Assembly (NCBI RefSeq): GCF_023612255.1
Contig: NZ_CP063231.1
Span: 1,222,001-1,286,000 of the forward strand
Reading direction: 5' to 3'
Source of the DNA: Luteibacter flocculans
GTDB taxonomy: Bacteria; Pseudomonadota; Gammaproteobacteria; Xanthomonadales; Rhodanobacteraceae
DNA: 64,000 nucleotides
In this document: piece by piece, positions 57,583 through 64,000 of the stretch
How positions within the stretch are numbered: the stretch's first letter is position 1
Layout of the letters: each line of letters opens with the position of its first letter
Program-made: the position numbers and the translations under genes
Notes under the pieces: model-generated
What the model saw: the letters and a program-made list of their open reading frames with translations, nothing else
What the model was told of the DNA's origin: nothing
Database searches by the model: none

Positions 57583-59118
57583 TCAGCGGTTGCCGCTGCG
57601 GTTGCCGCCACTGCCACCGCCACCGTTGCCACCACGATTGCCGCCACCCGGGCGACCCCCGCGATTGCCACCGGGACGCGGACCGCCGCCGGCACGGTTG
57701 CCACCGCCGCCGGGACCGCCGCTGCGGTTGCCGCCCGCACTCGGACCGCCTGCGCGGTTGCCGCCGCCCGGACGACCGCCGCGATTGCCACCGCCGTCGA
57801 AGCGAGCGCCGGGAGCGCGATTGCCCTCGGCACGGCCCGGACCCTGGCCCATCGGACGATTACCGCCGCCCGCGCCGGGACGACCGCCCGGACGACCACC
57901 GCGATTGCCGGTGGCGTTGCCCGTGTTGCCCGCCGCGTTGCCTGCACCGGTGCGGGAATCGCCAGCGAACCACGTGCGGATGGACGGAAGCTCCTGACCC
58001 GGCGCGACGCGGCGCGACTTGCGCTGACCGCCACCGGCACCACCACCCCGTTCCGGACGGGCGACGTTGCCATTCACTTCCCGGCGCGGCGCGCCTGGCT
58101 GACCGCCGCCGCCGGCACGCCCGCCGCGACCGCCACGGCCACCACGCGGGTTGTCGTCGCGGATGCGATCGAAGGCGGTGAGTTCGCGAGCTTCGTCGTG
58201 CCGCGCTGAACTCCAGGCACCCGTGGTGCGCGTGTCCGGGCGGTATTCGGTCACGTGGCGCGGCGCGCGGCGCTGGTGCACCACGGCGCTGAGCGTGAGG
58301 ACGGGGGCGGGCGCACCGAGACCGGCACGCTCACGGAGGTCCTTGATGGCCGTTTCGTCGAGCGACTCGCAGTCGCCGCGGCGCAGCGCGCGCGGCAGTT
58401 CCACGGTGCCATAGCGGATGCGCTTCAGGCGGCTGACCAGGAAGCCCTGCGAATCCCACAGGCGGCGAACCTCTCGGTTGCGCCCCTCGCGGATCGTGAC
58501 GCGGAACCAGCTATGGCTGCCGCCGCGGCTGATGATGGCGATCTCGTCGAAGCGGGCCGGACCGTCTTCCAGCTCCACGCCGGCCTTGAGCCGTTCGATG
58601 ATTTCGTCCGGCACCTCGCCGTGCACGCGGCAGAGGTATTCACGCTCCAGGCCGCTCTTCGGGTGCATCAGCGCGTTGGCGAGCTCACCGTCGGTGGTCA
58701 GCAGGAGCAGGCCGGTGGTGTTGATGTCGAGGCGGCCCACGGCGACCCAGCGCGCGCCCTTGAGGCGCGGCAGCTGTTCGAACACGGTGGGACGGCCTTC
58801 GGTGTCCTCGCGGGTGGTCACCACGCCTTCCGGCTTGTGGTAGACGAGCACTTCGGCGTCGTTCCGGTTGTCGGTGGCGACGACGAACTGCTTGCCGTCG
58901 ATGGTCACGCGGTCGCCGGCATGGACACTGGCGCCGATCGCGACGACGGTGCCGTTGACTTCGACCTCACCGGCCTGGATGCGCTGTTCGAGCATCCGGC
59001 GCGAGCCGAGTCCGGCATTGGCGAGCACCTTGTGCAGGCGCTCTTCGAGTTGGGGGGCGCTGTCGGTGTTGTCGCCGCCGCGCTTAAGGGTGAGCAGGGA
59101 TCGCTGGGGCGCATTCAT
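57583..59118 (-). CDS. rluB: 23S rRNA pseudouridine synthase RluB with long Gly/Asn/Arg-rich tail
   Basis: 511 residues. An S4 domain (about 25-72, ERLHKVLANAGLGSRRMLEQRIQAGEVEVNG) and the RsuA/RluB catalytic domain with Asp131 in GRLDINTTGLLLLTTDG form the core. This enzyme type makes pseudouridine 2605 (E. coli numbering) of 23S rRNA. From about residue 325 to the end the protein is Gly, Arg, Asn and Pro repeats such as GGNRGGRPGGGNR, an RGG-like tail. The start overlaps the scpB stop by 4 bp. The core matches E. coli RluB; the tail is lineage-specific. Confidence 0.93.
   Translation of the reverse strand: MNAPQRSLLTLKRGGDNTDSAPQLEERLHKVLANAGLGSRRMLEQRIQAGEVEVNGTVVAIGASVHAGDRVTIDGKQFVVATDNRNDAEVLVYHKPEGVVTTREDTEGRPTVFEQLPRLKGARWVAVGRLDINTTGLLLLTTDGELANALMHPKSGLEREYLCRVHGEVPDEIIERLKAGVELEDGPARFDEIAIISRGGSHSWFRVTIREGRNREVRRLWDSQGFLVSRLKRIRYGTVELPRALRRGDCESLDETAIKDLRERAGLGAPAPVLTLSAVVHQRRAPRHVTEYRPDTRTTGAWSSARHDEARELTAFDRIRDDNPRGGRGGRGGRAGGGGQPGAPRREVNGNVARPERGGGAGGGQRKSRRVAPGQELPSIRTWFAGDSRTGAGNAAGNTGNATGNRGGRPGGRPGAGGGNRPMGQGPGRAEGNRAPGARFDGGGNRGGRPGGGNRAGGPSAGGNRSGGPGGGGNRAGGGPRPGGNRGGRPGGGNRGGNGGGGSGGNRSGNR
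57586..58146 (-). repeat. Low-complexity Gly/Asn/Arg repeat region in the rluB tail
   Basis: About 187 codons of irregular short repeats coding GGN-R and RPGG units. On the plus strand it reads as CCGCC/GTTGCC-type repeats such as GCGGTTGCCACC with variable spacing. It has no obvious long period. Confidence 0.85.
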
Positions 59119-59954
59119 GCGCGTGACTCCTCGGTGTCTTTCTCGGCGTCGTCTTGATCGTCGCCTACGGGATTCTCTGCCTCGTCGGCAGTGGGGGAAG
59201 CCGCGGCGACGTCGTCGCCGGCAGGCAGCTCGTTCGCCGCTTCGACCGTGTTGCCCTCGATGGGCGCGGTCTCGGTGGCGTTGTCTTCGACCGTCGTGGG
59301 CCTTGCCACGACATCATCGGTGTCTTCAGGGTTCACGGGGCTTTCGCCGCCGTCTTCATCGGGCATCGCCACGTGGGCGGTGACCGGTTCCGCGGCGCCA
59401 TCGAGACGCATCTGCGGGTTCAATTCGTCGAGGTCGCGGATCTCGGAAAGCGGGGGTAGGGCGTCCAGCGACTTCAGGTTGAAGTAATCGAGGAAGGTGC
59501 GCGTGGTGCCGAACAGTGCCGGTTTGCCGGGTACGTCGCGGTATCCCACGATACGAATCCACTCACGTTCTTCCAGCGTCTTGATGATGTTGGAGGAAAC
59601 GACCACGCCACGAATCTGTTCGATCTCGGGGCGGGTAATGGGTTGCCGGTAGGCGATCAGTGCCAGGGTTTCGAGCAGGGCGCGCGAGTATCGGCTCGGT
59701 TTCTCCGCCCACATCCGCGACACCCAGCCATGTACCTCGCGTCTCACCTGGTAGCGCCAGCCGGAGGCGACCTCCACCAGTTCGACCCCGCGCCCCTCGC
59801 AGTCCGCGGCCAGCGCCGTCAGGGCTGCCGTCATGTCGTCCGTGCCAACCTCGTCTTCCTCGCCGAAAATCGCCTTCAGTTGCGCGATCGTCATCGGCTG
59901 GGTGGAGGCGAGCAACGCCGCTTCCACGATGGGTTTGAGTTGTTCGAGATCCAT
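59115..59954 (-). CDS. scpB: Segregation and condensation protein B
   Basis: 279 residues from MDLEQLKPIVEAALLASTQPMTIAQLKAIF. It is a winged-helix kleisin-associated protein. It also shows GVELVEVASGWRYQVRREVHGWVSRMWAEKPSRYSRALLETLALIAYRQPITRPEIEQIRGVVVSSNIIKTL and FGTTRTFLDYFNLKSLDALPPL. ScpB works with ScpA and SMC in chromosome compaction. The last 90 residues are an acidic, probably disordered tail (Asp/Glu/Ala/Thr-rich). The ATG at 59954 is used in preference to TTG at 59963. Confidence 0.95.
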   Translation of the reverse strand: MDLEQLKPIVEAALLASTQPMTIAQLKAIFGEEDEVGTDDMTAALTALAADCEGRGVELVEVASGWRYQVRREVHGWVSRMWAEKPSRYSRALLETLALIAYRQPITRPEIEQIRGVVVSSNIIKTLEEREWIRIVGYRDVPGKPALFGTTRTFLDYFNLKSLDALPPLSEIRDLDELNPQMRLDGAAEPVTAHVAMPDEDGGESPVNPEDTDDVVARPTTVEDNATETAPIEGNTVEAANELPAGDDVAAASPTADEAENPVGDDQDDAEKDTEESRA

Positions 59955-60056
59955 AGGCCTCAAGGTGTGCCGCGCCTTTCACGCGCGGATCGGTTTCGTG
60001 CGCGGGAGCGGCCGCTGACGCGACGTCCCCCGTTCGTTGGCCCCTTGTAAGGGCCG

Positions 60057-60941
60057 TCAGGCGAGCGCTTCTTCCTGCGCTGCCTCCGTGTGTACCTTTG
60101 TCTTCAGGTAGATCGGCCCCAGGGTTTCTTCCTGGACGATCTCCACGAGCATTTCCTTCGCCAGTTCGAGCATCGCCAGAAAGGTGACCACCACGCCGAG
60201 CCGACCTTCGGTAACGTCGAACAGTGTCTCGAACCGACGGAACCCGCCACCTTCGCTCAGGATGCCGAGCAGATCACCCATGCGCTGGCGCACGCTGAGC
60301 GGTTCGCGCTGGATCGCATGGTGCGTGAACAGATCGGCCCGGTTCAGCACATCCTTGAGCGCGAGCAGCAGTTCCTTGAGGTCCAGCGGGGGCGGTACGC
60401 GTACCACGTTGTGCTCACCCACGAAGGCGTGGACCACGGTGGTGTCGCGTTCCAGGCGCGGCAGCTCGTCGATATCCGCCGCGGCCTTCTTGAAGCGTTC
60501 GTACTCCTGCAACCGACGGACCAGTTCGGCACGCGGATCCTCTTCCAGACCTTCTTCCGCTGGCGGCCTGGGGAGCAGCAGCCTGGACTTGATCTCCGCA
60601 AGGATCGCGGCCATCAGCAGGTATTCCGCCGCCAGCTCCAGGCGCATCACCTCGCGCATCATCTCGATGTAATCCATGTACTGCCGGGTGATCTCGGCGA
60701 CGGGGATATCGAGAATGTCGAGGTTCTGCCGACGAATCAGGTACAGCAGCAGATCCAGCGGTCCTTCGAACGATTCCAGAATGACTTCAAGCGCATCCGG
60801 CGGGATGTACAGGTCCTGCGGCATCTGCAGCACAGGTTGCCCGCGCACCAGCGCGAGAGGCATTTCCTGCTGCTGCGGAATGCCCGCGAAGGCATCCTGA
60901 GATTTTTCGACCGCCTGGACTTCGGTTGTCTCGTTAGTCAT
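60057..60941 (-). CDS. scpA: Segregation and condensation protein A
   Basis: About 294 residues from MTNETTEVQAVEKS; a GTG two codons upstream is an alternative. The kleisin N-terminal motif is FEGPLDLLLYLIRRQNLDILDIPVAEITRQYMDYI, then LAAEYLLMAAILAEIKSRLLLP. The C-terminal winged helix is FDVTEGRLGVVVTFLAMLELAKEMLVEIVQEE. It bridges the SMC heads with ScpB. It is 102 bp upstream of scpB and transcribed with scpB and rluB. Confidence 0.95.
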   Translation of the reverse strand: MTNETTEVQAVEKSQDAFAGIPQQQEMPLALVRGQPVLQMPQDLYIPPDALEVILESFEGPLDLLLYLIRRQNLDILDIPVAEITRQYMDYIEMMREVMRLELAAEYLLMAAILAEIKSRLLLPRPPAEEGLEEDPRAELVRRLQEYERFKKAAADIDELPRLERDTTVVHAFVGEHNVVRVPPPLDLKELLLALKDVLNRADLFTHHAIQREPLSVRQRMGDLLGILSEGGGFRRFETLFDVTEGRLGVVVTFLAMLELAKEMLVEIVQEETLGPIYLKTKVHTEAAQEEALA

Positions 60942-61257
60942 CGGCACACGTCAGAAGGGTCGCGGGTGCGACCGGGAACGCAACAATCGATGCCGTCCGG
61001 CGGCTACACCGCCACCTCGCTCGGCATGCCACGCATCGTCGCCGACGAGCGGAAGGCATGGCCGCTGGACACCCCAGGAGGGTCACCGTCTGTGAAGAGG
61101 ACCGTCGGGAGCAGTGCGCGGCCGGCTCCAAAATACGGAGCGGCGAGGGCGCGACGCCCGAATAAGTTCACCCGATGTGACACAGGGTATCGCCTGTGCC
61201 CGTGCAAGTCCAGCGGCTCCCCCGCCGCCGGTCATGACCTTGCGGCACAATAGCGGC
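60942..61257. other. scpA-dinB intergenic region
   Basis: 316 bp between divergent genes. No gene or RNA was recognised. It should hold the scpA promoter and the dinB promoter. A short GGCTCC-AAAATAC-GGAGC hairpin is near 61125. No LexA-like palindrome was found. Confidence 0.5.
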
Positions 61258-62445
61258 ATGCAGCCGGCCCAGCGCGCGATCATCCATGTGGACATGGACG
61301 CTTTCTACGCGTCCGTGGAGGAGCTGGACGACCCGTCCCTGGTCGGGAAGCCCGTGATTGTGGCCGGCCTGGGCCGCCGCGGCGTGGTCTCCACGGCCAA
61401 TTACGAGGCGCGCAAGTACGGCGTCCGTTCGGCGATGGCCACCGCGGAGGCGCGTCGGCGCTGCCCGGGAGGGGTCTATATCTTTCCCCGCCATGACCGC
61501 TACCAGGCCATATCGAACGTGGTCTTCGGCGTATTCGCCGAGGTCACGCCGATGATCGAAGGGTTGTCGCTGGACGAGGCGTTCCTCGACGTGACCGCGA
61601 GCCTGCGGCTGTTCGCCTCGATCGAGGCCATCGGGCGCCGGGTGAAGGACGCCATCCGCGAGCGCACCGGCCTTAACGCCTCGGTAGGCATGGCGCACAA
61701 CAAACTGCTCGCCAAGCTCGCCAGCGAATTGTCCAAGCCCGACGGTTTCTTGCGCATCGGCCCCGACGAAGCCCAGGGCTACCTCGATCCACTGCCGATC
61801 GGCCGGATGTGGACGGTCGGCAAGGTCGCGGAGGAGGCGCTGCACAAGGTCGGTATCCGCACGATCGGCGACCTGCTTCGCGCCGATGCGTGGCGCCTTA
61901 ACAAGGCCGTCGGCGAACGCCACGCCGCACAGCTACGCGAACTGTGCCGGGGAGAGGATCGGCGGCCGGTGGTCACCGAGGCCCCCGAAGTCTCCATTGG
62001 GTCGGAGTGGACCTTCGAATACGATCTGGAAGAACTGGGCATCGCCGAGGCCTGGCTGCTGCGCCAGTGCGAGAAGGTCGGTGCCCGTGCCCGGTCGCGT
62101 GGGGTCCAGGCGCGTACGGTGTCCGTCAAGCTGCGCGAACCGCCGTTCACCACGCACAGTCGGCAGGCTCAGCTGCCCGTTCCCGGCAATGCCACGCCCG
62201 AGATCTATGCCGTGGCACGACGCTTGCTTCAACTTTGGTGGAACCAGCATCCCCGGCCGAGGCTACGTTTGCTCGGTGTGGCCTTGTCGGGCTTCGACGC
62301 CCGGCATGGGGATGAGCAGCAGGACATGTTCGCCGCCCCCGTCTCGAAAAAGCGATCCGACGGCGTTCAGGATCTGATCAACGGGCGCTTCGGCGCCGGG
62401 GCGCTGGTTCGTGCGGGTGTACTGAAAACGCGCGACGGCGAATGA
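61258..62445 (+). CDS. dinB: DNA polymerase IV
   Basis: 395 residues from MQPAQRAIIHVDMDAFYASVEELDDPSLVGKPVIVAG, which gives the Y-family motif with the catalytic Asp in VDMDAFYASVE. Other features are YEARKYGVRSAM, GLSLDEAFLDVT with catalytic Asp-Glu, NASVGMAHNKLLAKLASELSKPDG and the little-finger domain. It performs error-prone translesion synthesis. No strong ribosome binding site is visible; an in-frame ATG at 61234 is a weaker alternative start. The C-terminus is slightly extended relative to the core. Confidence 0.94.
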   Translation: MQPAQRAIIHVDMDAFYASVEELDDPSLVGKPVIVAGLGRRGVVSTANYEARKYGVRSAMATAEARRRCPGGVYIFPRHDRYQAISNVVFGVFAEVTPMIEGLSLDEAFLDVTASLRLFASIEAIGRRVKDAIRERTGLNASVGMAHNKLLAKLASELSKPDGFLRIGPDEAQGYLDPLPIGRMWTVGKVAEEALHKVGIRTIGDLLRADAWRLNKAVGERHAAQLRELCRGEDRRPVVTEAPEVSIGSEWTFEYDLEELGIAEAWLLRQCEKVGARARSRGVQARTVSVKLREPPFTTHSRQAQLPVPGNATPEIYAVARRLLQLWWNQHPRPRLRLLGVALSGFDARHGDEQQDMFAAPVSKKRSDGVQDLINGRFGAGALVRAGVLKTRDGE

Positions 62446-62526
62446 ATGAGCCCATTGGGCGGGGAACCCGGACTGCGCTAATGTGTCCGTTTGTGACACG
62501 GAACGTAACCTGGACGAGGTGCGGTC

Positions 62527-62934
62527 ATGCCGGTCATGACAGGCAAGGACGGTATTTCAGGATGGGTGGAGAAGCTGATGTCGAACGACAAGGATGATCA
62601 GAACATGCGATACCGCCATGCCCGCATGCGCGTGAGGACGGCTGTCCTCATGAGCCGCGGCGGTGAGGCGCATCCCACAGACCTGGTGGACATCTCGGCC
62701 ACCGGCGCCCTGCTGCGTCGTCCTCTCGGCTGGCGCGGTGAGCCCGGGCAGACCTGGATTCTCGACATGATCTTCGGCCACGACCTGCACATCCATGTGG
62801 AGGCGTCGGTGGCCCGTGTGTCGGCGCGGCAGATCGGGATGGAATACACCCTCATCCCCGAAGACAAGCAGGCCTCGCTGTGGGAACTGCTCGGCGGCTA
62901 TGCCGACACGCTGGAGACCTGGAAGGACGAATAA
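62527..62934 (+). CDS. PilZ domain protein
   Basis: 135 residues with GAGG before the ATG. The PilZ c-di-GMP motifs appear as RYRHARMRVRT (RxxxR-like) and DISATGALLRRPL (D-x-S-x-x-G), followed by a beta-barrel pattern (TWILDMIFGHDLHIHVEASVARVSARQIGMEYTLI). It may sense cyclic di-GMP and affect motility or surface behaviour. No partner domain is present. Confidence 0.85.
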   Translation: MPVMTGKDGISGWVEKLMSNDKDDQNMRYRHARMRVRTAVLMSRGGEAHPTDLVDISATGALLRRPLGWRGEPGQTWILDMIFGHDLHIHVEASVARVSARQIGMEYTLIPEDKQASLWELLGGYADTLETWKDE

Positions 62935-62955
62935 GCACGGCGCCATGCCGGACTC

Positions 62956-63022
62956 GTGGGAGCCAGCAGGCTGGCGATGGGTGCTTGTCGCGTGCATCCA
63001 TCGCCAGCAGGCTGGCTCCCAC
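62956..63022. repeat. REP-like inverted repeat pair
   Basis: A 25-bp unit at 62956-62980 (GTGGGAGCCAGC...GCTGGCGATGG) is repeated in inverse orientation at 62998-63022, differing only at the central AG/CT. Each unit is itself a near-palindrome (CCAGC-AG-GCTGG). This is the layout of REP doublets found between convergent genes in pseudomonads and xanthomonads. It lies between the PilZ gene and the converging fadD. Confidence 0.8.
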
Positions 63023-63051
63023 CCGTTTCTATCAGGCTTGTTTCTTTTCTA

Positions 63052-64000
63052 TCAGGCCTGCTTCTTCTTGCGTTCTTCGTCGCGCAGCTCGCGACGCAGG
63101 ATCTTGCCGACATTGGTCTTCGGCAGGGCGTCGCGGAACTCGATGTGCTTCGGCCGCTTGTAGCCGGTGAGGTTCTCGCGGCAGAACTCCTTCAAGGCAT
63201 CGACGGTGAGCGACGGGTCCTTGCGCACCACGAACAGCTTCACCACTTCGCCGGAGTGTTCGTCGTCCACGCCGACGGCAGCGACTTCGGCCACGCCCGG
63301 GTGGTGCATGACGATGTCTTCGATCTCGTTCGGGTACACGTTGAAGCCCGACACCAGGATCATGTCCTTCTTGCGGTCGACGATGAAGGCCTGGCCTGTT
63401 TCGTCCATGCGGGCGATGTCGCCGGTGCGCAGCCAACCGTTGGCGTCGAGCACCTTGGCCGTCTCGTCCGGCTGGTTCCAGTAGCCCTTCATGACCTGCG
63501 GCCCGCGAATGCAGAGCTCGCCCACCTCGCCGATGGGAAGGACGCGATCATCTTCGCCACGGATCTGCGCATCGGTGCCGGGAATCGGGTAGCCGATGGC
63601 GCCGGTGTAGTCGGTGATGTCGACACGGTTGGCGAACGCCACCGGGGAGGTCTCGGTGAGACCGTAGCCCTCGATGATCGGATGACCGGTGACTTTCTTC
63701 CAACGCTCCGCCACGCTGCGCTGCAGCGCCATGCCGCCGGCCATCGAAAGATGCAGGTGCGAGAAATCCACCTGATCGAAGCCCGGGGTGTTGAGCAAAC
63801 CGTTGAACAGCGTGTTGACGCCGGTGATCGCCGTGAACTTGGTCTTGCGCAGCTCCTTGACGAAGCCACGCATGTCGCGCGGATTGGTGATGAGGTGATT
63901 CAGGCCGCCAAGGCTCGCGAAGATGAGGCAGTTAACGGTCAGCGAGAAGATGTGATACAGCGGAAGCGCCGTGATGATCGACTCTTCGCCCAGCGTGGCG
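63052..64000 (-). CDS. fadD: Long-chain acyl-CoA ligase FadD, C-terminal part (5' end beyond window)
   Basis: The open frame continues past the window's right edge, with the visible upstream residues reading [23 protein letters not shown], a FadD-typical segment. About 316 residues are visible. AMP-forming motifs are [18 protein letters not shown], the hinge and A8-like [40 protein letters not shown], and the catalytic Lys in [14 protein letters not shown]. It activates fatty acids to CoA thioesters for beta-oxidation. Only the C-terminal portion is present here, so the ATP-binding N-terminal motif cannot be checked. Confidence 0.93.
   Translation of the reverse strand, partial: ATLGEESIITALPLYHIFSLTVNCLIFASLGGLNHLITNPRDMRGFVKELRKTKFTAITGVNTLFNGLLNTPGFDQVDFSHLHLSMAGGMALQRSVAERWKKVTGHPIIEGYGLTETSPVAFANRVDITDYTGAIGYPIPGTDAQIRGEDDRVLPIGEVGELCIRGPQVMKGYWNQPDETAKVLDANGWLRTGDIARMDETGQAFIVDRKKDMILVSGFNVYPNEIEDIVMHHPGVAEVAAVGVDDEHSGEVVKLFVVRKDPSLTVDALKEFCRENLTGYKRPKHIEFRDALPKTNVGKILRRELRDEERKKKQA

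Overview
The window is a high-GC gammaproteobacterial chromosome segment. Gene content and order (cinA-recA-recX-alaS-csrA-tRNA-Ser, a trpR-family gene fused in an operon to hisGDCBHAFI, scpA-scpB-rluB) together with a chromosomal X-type (Xanthomonadales) type IV secretion system point to the Xanthomonadales, most likely a Rhodanobacteraceae member such as Luteibacter or Dyella. The genus is inferred from gene style and was not tested by a search.

Region 1 (1-12623) is mostly housekeeping: a partial catalase-family gene, an acetoacetyl-CoA reductase, gluQ, the heat-shock/quality-control genes htpX, htpG and hslR, an AEC transporter and mutS. Two accessory genes follow, a secreted M23-like protein and a delta-60 repeat protein.

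Region 2 (12871-37862) is a complete X-T4SS locus of about 25 kb. The structural genes run on the minus strand in the order virB7-virB8-virB9-virB10-virB11-virB1-virB2-virB3-virB4-virB5-virB6, followed by two coupled DUF4189-type secreted Cys-rich proteins. Next comes an effector/immunity cassette: a GH19 lysozyme, an M23 endopeptidase and a class 3 lipase, each ending in an XVIPCD secretion domain and interleaved with exported candidate immunity proteins. Then come virD4, another immunity/GH19 pair, and finally, on the plus strand, an LprI-like lysozyme inhibitor with a lysozyme-like XVIPCD effector. In characterised Xanthomonadales this machine kills neighbouring bacteria by delivering cell-wall and membrane hydrolases, while periplasmic immunity proteins protect the producer. 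Several small exported proteins here have no assigned role and are the best candidates for new immunity or accessory factors. About 1 kb of apparently non-coding DNA with inverted repeats lies upstream of virB7.

Region 3 (38930-47384) is conserved core: cinA/pncC, recA, recX, alaS, csrA, tRNA-Ser(GCT), a small NTF2-like exported protein, a globin, tRNA-Pro(CGG) and hisS. Region 4 (47415-57573) holds an unusually long aromatic-amino-acid/histidine ammonia-lyase, an RcsB-like response regulator, and a nine-gene histidine operon. Each cistron of that operon overlaps the next; it is led by a TrpR-family regulator and preceded by an 18-bp near-palindrome that looks like its operator. Region 5 (57583-64000) has rluB with a very long Gly/Asn/Arg-rich tail, scpB, scpA, dinB, a PilZ protein, a REP-like inverted pair and the 3' part of fadD.

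No CRISPR array, insertion sequence, integrase or prophage was seen. All family assignments come from reading motifs by eye; no database search was run.
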